Assembly: GCF_001570525.1 (NCBI RefSeq)
Contig: NZ_BBXC01000008.1
Span: 647,841-711,840 of the forward strand
Source of the DNA: Herbidospora sakaeratensis
GTDB taxonomy: Bacteria > Actinomycetota > Actinomycetes > Streptosporangiales > Streptosporangiaceae
Reading direction: 5' to 3'
DNA length: 64,000 nt
Shown piece by piece: positions 45,061 to 54,259 of this stretch; the stretch's first letter is position 1; every line of letters starts with the position of its first letter. A program made the translations under genes and the position numbers. The notes beneath the pieces were generated by a model that was given only the letters and a program-made list of their open reading frames with translations, did not search any database and was not told the DNA's origin.

Positions 45061-46027
45061 TGACGTTCAGTTTGCCGCAGGCCCGCTGAAACTGGTTCTC
45101 CGGTTCCCCGCCGAGGTGTGACCACGGCAACCTGCTGAACCGGCCGCCCGTCCGGGTGAGATGTCCCCGCGCCGGACGTCGCAGGTCGGACAGGAAGAAG
45201 GCGGCCCCGAATGCGTTGTGGGCCTCTATCGATCGGGGGTGGGCCGGGCCGATCCGGCGCTGCGACCACCGGCCCGCCGCGGCGACGATCTCCCGTTGGG
45301 CATCGAAGCTGAACCAGCCGCCACGTGACATGGGAGTGCGTTCGGCGGCGACGTTCTCGAAGTGGGCCAGCGGGATCAGGGCCGGCAGTGGGCTGCCTTC
45401 GGGCGCGTTGGCGACCACCGTACGGGCGAATTCCATCATCTCGGTCGCGGTGCCGCCCCAGCCGGGCGACAGCGTGATCAGCCGGGCCACGTTGGCCGGA
45501 TAGAGCGTGGGCCAGCGGCGGGCGCATTCGTACCAGACCGAATCCTTGTCGGTCCGGGGCCGTTCGAGGCCGACGGCGAGCCAGAGCATCGACTCCCACG
45601 GGACCGGATCGGCGGGCATCAGCCCGGCGGCGGTCACGAGCGGCTGGCGGGCCGACTCCATGGCGGAGTGGTAGGCCTCCAGCCGGCGGGCCTGCACGGC
45701 CCGCGCTTTCACTTCGGGTTTTATTTCGAACGCTTCCTCGATTCTGGTTCTGCCGAGCCACAACCACAAATCGGGATTCGCCTGGTCCCGGGCGATGAGG
45801 CTTTCGATGCCGCGGCTCATTCCGACCGCAGCGCGGGAGAGGGCCTCGACCCGCAGGGCACGCACTTCGGGATCGCCCCTGGTGGCGGCCAGCAGGGGGA
45901 TGGCCGCCTCGACGTTACGGCGCTGAACAGCCAGAACGGCCTCGTCCAGCATGATGTCCGCCCATGGGCGGTCCGGGATCACTCGTGGCCCCCGAGCACG
46001 TGCTCGATCCACTTCGATTACTCCCAT
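45050..46027 (-). CDS. Hypothetical helical-repeat protein beside rpoD
   Basis: 325 residues, no signal peptide or membrane segments. Helical, with a TPR-like look in the N-terminal half (VLAVQRRNVEAAIPLLAATRGDPEVRALRVEALSRAA) and Trp-rich loops later (PDLWLWLGRTRIEEAF, PVPWESMLWLAVGLE). I do not recognise a named family. ATG at 46027 chosen over one 13 codons upstream, since the latter segment is atypical. Lies downstream of the rpoD terminator on the same strand. Confidence 0.75.
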   Translation of the reverse strand: MGVIEVDRARARGPRVIPDRPWADIMLDEAVLAVQRRNVEAAIPLLAATRGDPEVRALRVEALSRAAVGMSRGIESLIARDQANPDLWLWLGRTRIEEAFEIKPEVKARAVQARRLEAYHSAMESARQPLVTAAGLMPADPVPWESMLWLAVGLERPRTDKDSVWYECARRWPTLYPANVARLITLSPGWGGTATEMMEFARTVVANAPEGSPLPALIPLAHFENVAAERTPMSRGGWFSFDAQREIVAAAGRWSQRRIGPAHPRSIEAHNAFGAAFFLSDLRRPARGHLTRTGGRFSRLPWSHLGGEPENQFQRACGKLNVITN

Positions 46028-46096
46028 GGGGCGGCAGCATAGAAGTGACGAGGAGGTCACGCGCAACTATCGTGTTACGCCCACGTAAAAACAGAA

Positions 46097-46144
46097 CGTA
46101 AATACGGCCCGGCGCGCAATATCGCACACCGGGCCGTATTTACG
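46097..46144 (-). terminator. Terminator after the principal sigma gene
   Basis: CGTAAATACGGCCCGG and its exact reverse complement (16 bases each) flank a 16-base loop, 8 bases after the rpoD stop. Read on the minus strand the stem is followed by TTCTGTTTTT (46096-46087), a good U-tract. Confidence 0.9.
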
Positions 46145-46152
46145 GATATCCG

Positions 46153-47823
46153 TTAATCGAGGTAGTCGCGCAGCACCTGCGAACGGGACGGGTGACGCAA
46201 CTTCGACATCGTCTTCGACTCGATCTGGCGGATGCGCTCGCGCGTCACGCCGTAGACCTTGCCGATCTCGTCGAGCGTCTTCGGCTGACCGTCGGTCAGG
46301 CCGAACCGCATCGAGACGACGCCCGCCTCGCGCTCGGACAGGGTGTCCAGAACGCTGTGGAGCTGCTCCTGGAGCAGCGTGAAGCTGACGGCGTCGGCCG
46401 GGACGATGGCCTCGGAGTCTTCGATCAGGTCACCGAACTCGCTGTCGCCCTCCTCGCCGAGGGGGGTGTGCAGCGAGATCGGCTCGCGGCCGTACTTCTG
46501 GACCTCGATGACCTTCTCGGGGGTCATGTCGAGCTCGCGCGCCAGCTCCTCAGGGGTGGGCTCGCGGCCCAGGTCCTGGAGCATCTGGCGCTGCACGCGG
46601 GCCAGCTTGTTGATCACTTCGACCATGTGGACCGGGATGCGGATGGTCCGCGCCTGGTCGGCCATGGCCCGGGTGATCGCCTGCCGGATCCACCACGTGG
46701 CGTAGGTCGAGAACTTGTAGCCCTTGGTGTAGTCGAACTTCTCGACGGCGCGGATCAGACCGAGGTTGCCCTCCTGGATCAGGTCCAGGAACAACATGCC
46801 GCGGCCGGTGTAGCGCTTGGCCAGCGAGACCACCAGACGGAGGTTGGCCTCCAGCAGGTGGTTCTTGGCCCGGCGGCCGTCTTCGGCGATCCACTCGAGC
46901 TCGGCGCGGACGTCGACGGGGAGCTGGTCACCGTCGGTGCCCAGCTGCTCCTCGGCGAACAGACCCGCCTCGATGCGCTTGGCGAGCTCGACCTCCTGCT
47001 CGGCGTTGAGCAGGGGGACCTTGCCGATCTGCTTCAGATAGTCCTTCACCGGGTCGGCGGTGGCGCCGGCGGCGGCGACCTGCGCCACGGGGGCGTCATC
47101 GTCGTCGTCGGTGAGGATCAGGACCTCTTCTTCGACCTTGGCCACGACCTCGGCGCCCTTGGGCTCCTCGGTCGTCTCCTCTTCGGAGTCGCCCTCGCCC
47201 TCGGACTCGTCGGACTCGACGTCGACCTCGACGTCTTCGATGTCCTCGATGTCGAAGTCTTCGATGTCGACGTCTTCGATGTCGTCGTCGTCTTCGGACA
47301 GGTCGGCCGACTTGGGCTTCGGCTCGGCCTTGCCCGCTGGGGTGGTGGCGGGACCCGTGGCCGGTGCGTCGGCCTTGGGCTTCGCGGCGGGGGCGGTCTT
47401 CTTCGCGGACGCGGTGGGCTTCGCAGCCGGGGCGGCCTTCTTGGCGGCCGGCTTCTTCGCGGCCGGAGCGGGCGCCGGATCGGTCACCACGGCGGTGACG
47501 GTCTCGGGCTGCGACTCCTTGGCGGCGGCGGCCTTGGTGGACGTCTTCTTGACGGGCGCGGCCTTGGCACGGCTCTTCGCGGGGGGCTTCGCCTTCTTCG
47601 GCCCCGCGGAGTCTTCGGCGGTGAGCCTGACGATGATGCCCTCTTTGCTGAGGCTACGCAGGATTCCGGCGACTTGCGGTACCGGAATGTCCGCTTCCTC
47701 GACGGCCCGGCGGACATCCTCGGCTTCGAGGAAACCCTGCGAGCGCCCACGCTCGAGGAGCTGCTGAATCACTGGCTCGTTCAGCTCCGACGGCTTCGAG
47801 CGAGTCGAACTTGCAGGCGACAC
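46153..47823 (-). CDS. rpoD: Principal RNA polymerase sigma factor (RpoD/HrdB/SigA)
   Basis: 556 residues. The N-terminal half is a low-complexity Lys/Ala/Pro-rich region followed by acidic runs ([15 protein letters not shown] and ILTDDDDD). Then come region 1.2 ([16 protein letters not shown]), region 2 ([36 protein letters not shown]), region 3 and region 4 ([21 protein letters not shown]). GTG at 47823 chosen because GAGAGG precedes it by 5 bases. Long variable N-terminus and C-terminus match HrdB-type actinobacterial sigma factors. A strong terminator follows. Confidence 0.97.
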   Translation of the reverse strand: MSPASSTRSKPSELNEPVIQQLLERGRSQGFLEAEDVRRAVEEADIPVPQVAGILRSLSKEGIIVRLTAEDSAGPKKAKPPAKSRAKAAPVKKTSTKAAAAKESQPETVTAVVTDPAPAPAAKKPAAKKAAPAAKPTASAKKTAPAAKPKADAPATGPATTPAGKAEPKPKSADLSEDDDDIEDVDIEDFDIEDIEDVEVDVESDESEGEGDSEEETTEEPKGAEVVAKVEEEVLILTDDDDDAPVAQVAAAGATADPVKDYLKQIGKVPLLNAEQEVELAKRIEAGLFAEEQLGTDGDQLPVDVRAELEWIAEDGRRAKNHLLEANLRLVVSLAKRYTGRGMLFLDLIQEGNLGLIRAVEKFDYTKGYKFSTYATWWIRQAITRAMADQARTIRIPVHMVEVINKLARVQRQMLQDLGREPTPEELARELDMTPEKVIEVQKYGREPISLHTPLGEEGDSEFGDLIEDSEAIVPADAVSFTLLQEQLHSVLDTLSEREAGVVSMRFGLTDGQPKTLDEIGKVYGVTRERIRQIESKTMSKLRHPSRSQVLRDYLD

Positions 47824-48041
47824 GAACACCTCTCGAACGAACGCATGGCGAGAATGGACCCAGGTGGTTGCTTCTTTTCCGATGGCGAGGCCGCGCGGAG
47901 GGCGACAAACCATTCTGGCACGCCGCGACACCCCGTACGGCCACCTCCGGCCGGTTGCCCTCCACCCTAGGCCGACCGAGACACTGGTGCGTACGGAAGC
48001 CGGTCACCGATACCCGAAAGCAACCGTTATGACTGATTCAT

Positions 48042-50138
48042 TCAGTCACTCTTCGTGGCAGCGGGGACATGAACCGCAAGCACCGTGACGTCATCATCCT
48101 GTTCATACCCGGACAACATCCGGTCCACCAGGAAATCAAGCAACATATGGGGACTTGTCAAGATCTCCTCAGGGGCCTCGGCGACGACCGCGGAGAGCTC
48201 CCGCAGGCCCGCGTCCAAGCCCCGCTTGCGGTTTTCGACGAGACCGTCGGAGTAGAGCACCGCCGTGTGGCCGGGCGGCACGGCGAACCGGAACTGCTTG
48301 CGGCTGGTGGCCCAGCCCAGAGGGGTGCCGGGCTGGTCGCTCTCCTGGAGGATCGCGGTGCCCTGCGGGGAGACCAGCAGGGGCGGCGGGTGGCCGGCCA
48401 GCGCCAGGGTGCCCTCGCCCGTGGTGGGTTCGACGACCATGTAGGCCAGCGTCGTGACCTGCTCCTCTTCCTCGGTCGCCTCAAAAACGCGGTCGAGGCC
48501 GGTGAGCACCGCCGCGGGCGGCGGGTTGGTCAGCGCCAGGGCGCGCATCGCGTTGCGGATGCGGCCCATTCCGGCGGCGGCCTTCACGCCCTTGCCCATG
48601 ACGTCGCCGACCACGGCGGCCACGCGACCGTCCTGGAGCACGAAGGCGTCGTACCAGTCGCCGCCGACCTGGACGTGGCGCGAGCCCGAGCGGAACCGCT
48701 GGGCCAGCACGAGGCCGCGCACGACCGGCAGCCGCTCGGGGAGCAGGCTGCGCTGGAGCGTCTCGGCGGTGCGGTGCTCGCGCTCGAACAGGGTGGCCCG
48801 CTCGACGGCCAGCGCGCACTGACCGGCCAGGGCCTCCAGGAACACCCCGTCTTCCTGGGAGATCTTCTGGGGGCGGGTGAAGGAGAAACGGAGCGCTCCC
48901 AGAGCGCGTCCGGCGGCCAGCAGCGGCAGGCCCACCCAGGCCCGCTCCTGGGTGTGGGCGAGGAAGCCGTTGATCTGGTCGGTCTCGCCACCGGCGTCGG
49001 TGAGCTGGGCGCGCAGGCTGTCGGGCGACTCGGCGAAGACCGGCCGGCGGCTGTTCACGGCCATGGTCATGACGCTGGAGCGCGACAGGGAGATGTCCTC
49101 CCCGGGGGCGCCGCCTGCGTCGGGGATCGCGCCGGAGTTGATCACCTTGAGGGTGCCGCGGTCGGGGTCGAGCAGCGCGACGGCGGAGTGGTCGGCGGCC
49201 AGGGCGGTGCGGCCGACGTCGATGATGACCTGGACGACCTGCTCGACCGTGAGCGCCTCGGCCAGTATGGCGGTCGCGCCCTGGAGCCGGGCGGTGCGCA
49301 GGGCGGCGGCGCCGAGCTGGTCGGTCAGGCGGCCGCGCATCTCCTCGGCCTCACGCTGGGCCGTGACGTCGGAGTTGGCGCCGACCCACTCGACCACGCG
49401 GCCGTGGCGGATGATCGGGACGGCCCGGACCTCGAAGTCGCGGTAGCCGCTGGCGCGGGTGCGGACGCGGTAGCTCCACTCGAACATGGTCCGGCCGCGC
49501 AGGGCCTCGCGCCAGGCCTCCTCGGCGGCGGGGCGGTCGTCGGGGTGGACGGCGTCGAGCCAGCCGTGGGCGAGGTACTCCTCCAGCCCCTGGCCGGTGA
49601 TGGCGCGCCACTGCGGGGCGTCTTCGACGACGGCGCCGCTTGGGGAGGTGATCCAGACGAGCTGCTGCTGCGACTCGACGAGCGAGCGGTAACGCTCCTC
49701 GCTGCGGCGCAGGTCTTCTTCGGTGGTCTGGCGCTCGGTGACGTCGACGCCGAACAGGGAGGTGCCGATGGCGGCGCCCTCGTCGTCGTGGAGCGGGAAG
49801 AACGAGATGGTCCAGTGGCGGGCGTCGCCGTTCTCGGCGCGGGTGCGCAGGCGCTGGTCGGTGACGGGAAGACGGTCGTCGTTGATCCTGCGCAGCGCGG
49901 AGTCGATCACAGTGGCCAGGTCGGCCGACAGGATGTCGGCGGGGAGGCGGTCGATATGCCGGTCGACAGCGATCCCGGTCAGCTCGGTAAAGGTCGAGTT
50001 GACACGGACAAAACGGCCAGTGGTGTCGAAGAAGGCGAAGGCGTAGGGAGCCTCCGACATGAGGCCCTTGAACAGGGCAGAGTCTGAGATGTCCAAACCC
50101 GACTCCCGGGGACGGGGCACGGAGGTTTCGGCGCTCAT
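48042..50138 (-). CDS. PAS-PAS-GAF-PP2C (SpoIIE-type) serine phosphatase
   Basis: 698 residues. Two PAS domains (about 25-150 and 155-285: PYAFAFFDTTGRFVRVNSTF; QQLVWITSPSGAVV) are followed by a GAF domain (about 300-460) and a PP2C phosphatase of the SpoIIE/RsbU type (about 480-690). Metal-binding motifs are GGDWYDAFVL, VVGDVMGKGVKAA and EQDDDVTVLAV. No HATPase kinase domain is attached. It likely dephosphorylates an anti-anti-sigma factor in a stress partner switch; none of those partners is in the window. ATG at 50138 with GGAGG 8 bases before. Confidence 0.93.
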   Translation of the reverse strand: MSAETSVPRPRESGLDISDSALFKGLMSEAPYAFAFFDTTGRFVRVNSTFTELTGIAVDRHIDRLPADILSADLATVIDSALRRINDDRLPVTDQRLRTRAENGDARHWTISFFPLHDDEGAAIGTSLFGVDVTERQTTEEDLRRSEERYRSLVESQQQLVWITSPSGAVVEDAPQWRAITGQGLEEYLAHGWLDAVHPDDRPAAEEAWREALRGRTMFEWSYRVRTRASGYRDFEVRAVPIIRHGRVVEWVGANSDVTAQREAEEMRGRLTDQLGAAALRTARLQGATAILAEALTVEQVVQVIIDVGRTALAADHSAVALLDPDRGTLKVINSGAIPDAGGAPGEDISLSRSSVMTMAVNSRRPVFAESPDSLRAQLTDAGGETDQINGFLAHTQERAWVGLPLLAAGRALGALRFSFTRPQKISQEDGVFLEALAGQCALAVERATLFEREHRTAETLQRSLLPERLPVVRGLVLAQRFRSGSRHVQVGGDWYDAFVLQDGRVAAVVGDVMGKGVKAAAGMGRIRNAMRALALTNPPPAAVLTGLDRVFEATEEEEQVTTLAYMVVEPTTGEGTLALAGHPPPLLVSPQGTAILQESDQPGTPLGWATSRKQFRFAVPPGHTAVLYSDGLVENRKRGLDAGLRELSAVVAEAPEEILTSPHMLLDFLVDRMLSGYEQDDDVTVLAVHVPAATKSD

Positions 50139-50315
50139 GGTCGGCACCTCCGTCGCGTGCCAGGGTCTCCCACGAGGCACATCTCCATAACTGTATTGAG
50201 TAGCGCAGTTCTGCCCTACATCATCGGCGATGGGCACGCGCGGACGGAAGCCCCGCCCGGCATGCGGTCAACGCATCCTGTCAAAAAAGCGCCACCTCGC
50301 GCAGCAAGATCTCAC

Positions 50316-50882
50316 TTACTTTTTGGCGGCCTTCTTCGCTTCCTGCTTGGTCGCCCGCACTTTGGCGAGGCTGCCGGCGTCGACCACGTCGGCGACCGAC
50401 CGGAACGCCCCCTCCTCGCCGTAAGCCCCCGCGGCCTCGCGCCAGCCCGGCGGCTGCACGCCGAGCTGTTTGCCCAGCAGCGCCAGGAAGATCTGCGCCT
50501 TCTGTCTGCCGAACCCGGGAAGGCCCGTCAGGCGGCGCAGCAACTCGGCTCCGCTGCCCGCGTCGGCCCAGACCCGCTCGGCGTCGCCATCGTAGTGGTC
50601 CACCAGATGGGCCGCCAGTTGCCTGATCCGCCCGGCCATCGAGCCGGGATAACGGTGCACGGCCGGTTTCGCCGAAAGTATCGCGGCGAAGGCCTCCGGG
50701 TCCATCGCGGCGATCTCGTGGGCGTCGAGGTCGTGCCCCATCCGCTCGGTGATCGTGTAGGGCCCCTGGAAGGCCCACTCCATGGGGATCTGCTGATCGA
50801 GCAGCATTCCGACGAGCAGGGCCAGACCACTGCGCCCGAGGAGTTCGTCGGCCTCGGGACGCTGTGTTAGCCGGATGTACAT
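50316..50882 (-). CDS. HhH-GPD-type base excision repair protein
   Basis: 188 residues. The helix-hairpin-helix LTGLPGFGRQKAQIFLALLG has a Lys at the position of the EndoIII catalytic Lys, but no Asp follows at the usual spacing (WREAAGAYGEEG instead), so glycosylase activity is uncertain. LLVGMLLDQQIPMEWAF at the start matches the family in actinomycetes. A Lys/Ala-rich tail ends the protein. ATG at 50882 chosen as it begins at the conserved MYIRLTQ; an upstream ATG is weak. Confidence 0.85.
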   Translation of the reverse strand: MYIRLTQRPEADELLGRSGLALLVGMLLDQQIPMEWAFQGPYTITERMGHDLDAHEIAAMDPEAFAAILSAKPAVHRYPGSMAGRIRQLAAHLVDHYDGDAERVWADAGSGAELLRRLTGLPGFGRQKAQIFLALLGKQLGVQPPGWREAAGAYGEEGAFRSVADVVDAGSLAKVRATKQEAKKAAKK

Positions 50883-51040
50883 GTTTCCAGCTTCGCACGC
50901 GTCACCCTGGTGTGTTTGGCTCATGTAACAAAACCACGCGGAGGGTTGACACCAGCGCGGAAAGTTATGGAATGAGAGACGGCACTTTCGCCCGACAACC
51001 GGTGCCCCACCGAGCACCGGAATTCCCACATTCAGCGAGG

Positions 51041-51295
51041 ATGCCTGCCTCTATGCCTACTCTCGCCACGAGCTCCACAGCCGCCACTACACGCGCTGGA
51101 ACACGTGAGGCCGTCGCCGCCCGGCTCGCCGAGGAATTCCTCACCGTCCCTCTGGTCACCGTCGAACGGTGCGTCGACGACGTCTGCGCGTGCACCGAGC
51201 ACCTCGGCGTCGACGTCACTCCCGTGAGCATCGAGCGCATCGCCCGGGAGCACCTTCTCGCCCTGGTCAACTCCGCTCCTCCGAGCAGGAGATAA
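51041..51295 (+). CDS. Three-helix-bundle dimerisation-domain-like small protein
   Basis: 84 residues. A disordered Thr/Ala-rich leader precedes one compact domain: TREAVAARLAEEFLTVPLVTVERCVDDVCACTEHLGVD, then SIERIAREHLLALV. This sequence pattern is annotated in actinomycete proteins as a three-helix-bundle dimerisation domain. Three Cys (RCVDDVCAC) may bind metal or form disulfides. Start ATG at 51041 or 51053; both lack a good ribosome site. Function unknown. Confidence 0.72.
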   Translation: MPASMPTLATSSTAATTRAGTREAVAARLAEEFLTVPLVTVERCVDDVCACTEHLGVDVTPVSIERIAREHLLALVNSAPPSRR

Positions 51296-51361
51296 ATAAC
51301 GGGGTAGTCACCGGGCCGCGTTACGGTGCCTTTTGGCGTCGTAATGCGAGAAGGTAGAACA

Positions 51362-52924
51362 GTGAGTCGAAGACGGAGACGAGATCCCCGGGAAAATCCG
51401 CCGGACGACGTCTTCGCGGAGATGCTCCTCGCGGCCCGCGAGCTGCTCGCCGTCAGGAGTCCGCTGGACGCCGAGCTCATGGTGTCCGACATGCTGGGCG
51501 CCTGGTGGGGGAAGCGGCTCCGCGGCGGCGACGTGGAGCAGATCCTCGGAGAGGGCCTCGTCGACTACGCCGCCAAGGCGGGCACCCCCGCCGCGCTCAC
51601 GCTGCTGATCTCGGTGGCCTACCTCGGCACCGCCCGGCAGGCCGCCAAGGCCGAGGGGGCCGCGCTGGCTCTCATGGAGTCCGACGTCGCCCGCCCCGGC
51701 TGGGCCGACCGCGTCGGCGCGGTCAAGCCGCAGGGCTGCTACGTCTCCCGCGACATCTACGGCGACCAGGACACGGTGGTCAGCACCTTCGCCTACAACG
51801 GCGACGACACCCACGCGCTGGTGCTGGTCGTCGACTACAACATGCGCGGCATGGCCCGCGACGCCTGGGTCTCCACGCAGGTCGACAAGCTGCTGGAGCA
51901 GGCCGGTCTCGAGGCCGCGGGCAACCCGATGTTGCGGTTCGAGGAGATCGAGCCGCAGCAGGCGCGGGCGCTGCTGGAGTTCGCCATGAAGGCGGCCAGG
52001 GAGGAGGCCTACGACCGCAAGGCGCCCAAGGTCGTCAGCGACAGCTACTCCGCCTACCACGCCTTCGCCCGGTCGCGGATCAAGGCGCTGCCCCCCGGAC
52101 GCAAGCGGCCGGCCCCGGCCCACTCCGAGGCCCCGTACACCAGAGAGCGGCGGGCCATGCTCGGGGCCGAGTTCCTGGCCAGTGACGCGGCCGAGAACCT
52201 GAGCGACCCGTCGGCGGCCTCGCGCTGCGCCGACCACATCATCGACTACGGCTGCGACCAGGATTTCGGCCGTCCCCATCGGGTCAGCCCGGCCAAGTGC
52301 GAGACGTTCCTGCTCGACTGGCTGCCCCGGAAGATCATGCTGACCCCGGCGCAGCAGGACGCCATGCCCCACGTGCTGGCCGCCTGGGTGCGCTTCGCGG
52401 GCTCCCGCATCGGCCTGCCCGACCAGGCGATCAGGGCGACCCTCGACGCGGTGTGGGAGGCGACCGCCCGGTTCGGCACCGCCTACCGCGACCCGACGTC
52501 GTTCGGGCTCGACCGCGAGCTGGTCGAGCGGCTGCTGCCCGACGGCGACCTGTCGGCGCTCGCGCGGCGGGCGTTCGTGTTCCCGGTCCTCCAGGGCATG
52601 TACGGCGACGTCGAGCTCGACCGCCTCAACCCGGCCGACGAGGCCGACCGGCGGATCCTGCTGGAGATGGACCACGCCGGGGAGCTCTCGCGGCCCGACT
52701 TCGCCGAGCACCTGGCCTGGCACGAGGAGATCGCCAAGCGCCTGTGGGACGGCGACCCGCCCCAGATGTGGGAGGCGGCCCAGCGGCTGATCGACCTCGG
52801 CCACGACCGCCACGACGTCTTACACGTGCTGATCGAGATCGCCGAGCGCATCGGCGATCACCCCGACGAACTCGCCGCCGCCCTCGACGACATCGCCGAC
52901 ATCCCCGACGAGCCGCCCCTCTAG
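51362..52924 (+). CDS. Large hypothetical protein with a DUF1841-like C-terminus and a TTA codon
   Basis: 520 residues, soluble and acidic. The C-terminal 75 residues (RRILLEMDHAGEL, HEEIAKRLWDGDPPQMW, HDRHDVLHVLIEIAERI) resemble DUF1841 domains, which I can only suggest. The N-terminal and middle regions (LGAWWGKRLRGGDVEQIL; RFEEIEPQQARALLEFA) are unfamiliar. GTG start with AAGG 9 bases before. A TTA leucine codon occurs at 52820-52822, rare in such GC-rich genomes and known in Streptomyces to place genes under bldA tRNA control. Function unknown. Confidence 0.8.
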   Translation: MSRRRRRDPRENPPDDVFAEMLLAARELLAVRSPLDAELMVSDMLGAWWGKRLRGGDVEQILGEGLVDYAAKAGTPAALTLLISVAYLGTARQAAKAEGAALALMESDVARPGWADRVGAVKPQGCYVSRDIYGDQDTVVSTFAYNGDDTHALVLVVDYNMRGMARDAWVSTQVDKLLEQAGLEAAGNPMLRFEEIEPQQARALLEFAMKAAREEAYDRKAPKVVSDSYSAYHAFARSRIKALPPGRKRPAPAHSEAPYTRERRAMLGAEFLASDAAENLSDPSAASRCADHIIDYGCDQDFGRPHRVSPAKCETFLLDWLPRKIMLTPAQQDAMPHVLAAWVRFAGSRIGLPDQAIRATLDAVWEATARFGTAYRDPTSFGLDRELVERLLPDGDLSALARRAFVFPVLQGMYGDVELDRLNPADEADRRILLEMDHAGELSRPDFAEHLAWHEEIAKRLWDGDPPQMWEAAQRLIDLGHDRHDVLHVLIEIAERIGDHPDELAAALDDIADIPDEPPL

Positions 52925-52934
52925 GCTGGGGATC

Positions 52935-53675
52935 ATGACGATCGACCTGAACGCCGACCTCGGCGAGGGGTTCGGGGCCTGGAAACTGGGCGACGACGAC
53001 GCTCTCCTGGAGATCGTCACCAGCGCCAACGTGGCCTGCGGCTTCCACGCGGGCGATCCCCTGACGATCCGCCGGGTGTGCGAGGCGGCGGTCGCCCGGA
53101 ACGTGGCGATCGGCGCCCAGGTCTCCTACCGCGACCTGGCCGGGTTCGGGCGGCGGGAGATGGACGTCCCGGCCGAGGAGCTGCGAGCCGAGGTCCTCTA
53201 CCAGCTGGCGGCGGTCGACGGCATCGCGCGGGCCGTCGGCGGGCGGGTCTCCTACGTCAAGCCGCATGGAGCGCTCTACAACCGGGTGGTCCGCGATCCC
53301 GCGCAGGCCCGCGCCGTGGTCGACGCGGTGACCGACTACGGCCCGCTGCCGGTGCTGACGCTGCCGGGGTCGGTGGTCCACGGGATGGGCGCGCCGACCG
53401 TGGCCGAGTGCTTCGCCGACCGGGCCTACACCCCCGAGGGCACCCTGGTGTCCCGGCGCGAACCCGGTTCGGTGCTGCACGATCCCGGCGAGGTGGCGGC
53501 GCGGGCGGTCCGGATGGCCGTCGACGGCGTCGTGACCGCGGTCGACGGCTCGCAGGTGCGGGTGGAGGCGCGGTCGATCTGCGTGCACGGCGACACCCCC
53601 GGCGCGGTCCGCCTCGCCCGCGCCGTCCGCGACGCGCTCGCCGGCGCGGGCGTGGCCGTCGAGGCGTTCGCGTGA
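52935..53675 (+). CDS. pxpA: 5-oxoprolinase subunit A (LamB/YcsF family)
   Basis: 246 residues, starting IDLNADLGEGFGAWKLGDD, with NVACGFHAGDPLTI, ISYVKPHGALYN (here VSYVKPHGALYN) and ICVHGDTPGAV; this is the diagnostic LamB/YcsF set. In bacteria PxpABC hydrolyse 5-oxoproline to glutamate using ATP, clearing a damage product. Starts 10 bases after the previous gene. Stop overlaps the pxpB GTG start. Confidence 0.94.
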   Translation: MTIDLNADLGEGFGAWKLGDDDALLEIVTSANVACGFHAGDPLTIRRVCEAAVARNVAIGAQVSYRDLAGFGRREMDVPAEELRAEVLYQLAAVDGIARAVGGRVSYVKPHGALYNRVVRDPAQARAVVDAVTDYGPLPVLTLPGSVVHGMGAPTVAECFADRAYTPEGTLVSRREPGSVLHDPGEVAARAVRMAVDGVVTAVDGSQVRVEARSICVHGDTPGAVRLARAVRDALAGAGVAVEAFA

Positions 53676-54259
53676 TCCGGCGGGTGGGCGAGCACGCCCT
53701 GCTCGTCGAGACGGGCTCGCTGGCCGCCTCCCACCGCCTCGACGCCCGCCTGCGGCTGCTCGCCGACGTGGAGGAGGTCGTCCCGGGGCCCGAGACCGTG
53801 CTGGTGGTGGGCGGCCGCGCCGACCAGCTGATCCCGCTGATCGAGCAGCTCGACCACACCCCCGTGCACGACCTCGGCGGCGAGACGGTCGAGATCCCGG
53901 TCGTGTACGACGGCGCCGACCTCGCCGACGTGGCCTTCCTGGCGGGGATCTCCGTCGAGGAGGTGATCGCCCGCCACACGGGCTCGGAGTTCGTGGCGGG
54001 CTGGCTGGGCTTCGCGCCCGGGTTCGCCTATCTGGTCGGGCTCGATCCCTCGCTGCACGTCTCCCGGCTCGACCGGCCCCGGACCGCCGTGCCGGCGGGG
54101 GCGGTGGCCGTCGCCGGAGCCTACTCGGCGGTGTATCCCGCCGCCTCACCCGGCGGCTGGCGGCTGCTCGGCCACACGACGCTCCCGGTCTGGGACGTGA
54201 CCAGCGACTCGCCCGCCCTGCTCAAGCCGGGCACCCGGGTCAGGATGGTCGCCACGTGA
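53672..54259 (+). CDS. pxpB: 5-oxoprolinase subunit B (KipI-like)
   Basis: 195 residues: VGEHALLVETGSL, then the core VGWLGF-type pattern seen as FVAGWLGFAPGFAYLVGLDP and RTAVPAGAVAVAGAYSAVYPAASPGGW, the highly conserved KipI signature. Works with PxpA and PxpC as ATP-dependent 5-oxoprolinase; in Bacillus a homologue (KipI) inhibits kinase KinA, but the three-gene operon here fits the enzyme. GTG start overlaps the pxpA stop by four bases. Confidence 0.94.
   Translation: MIRRVGEHALLVETGSLAASHRLDARLRLLADVEEVVPGPETVLVVGGRADQLIPLIEQLDHTPVHDLGGETVEIPVVYDGADLADVAFLAGISVEEVIARHTGSEFVAGWLGFAPGFAYLVGLDPSLHVSRLDRPRTAVPAGAVAVAGAYSAVYPAASPGGWRLLGHTTLPVWDVTSDSPALLKPGTRVRMVAT

Noticed and set aside
46192-47970. 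592-codon plus-strand frame opposite rpoD
   Set aside because: Antisense shadow: the minus strand encodes complete sigma regions 1.2-4, and the plus-strand translation is Leu/Gly/Arg low-complexity.
48069-50087. 672-codon plus-strand frame opposite the PP2C phosphatase
   Set aside because: Antisense of a gene with intact PAS, GAF and PP2C motifs; no ribosome site or domain of its own.
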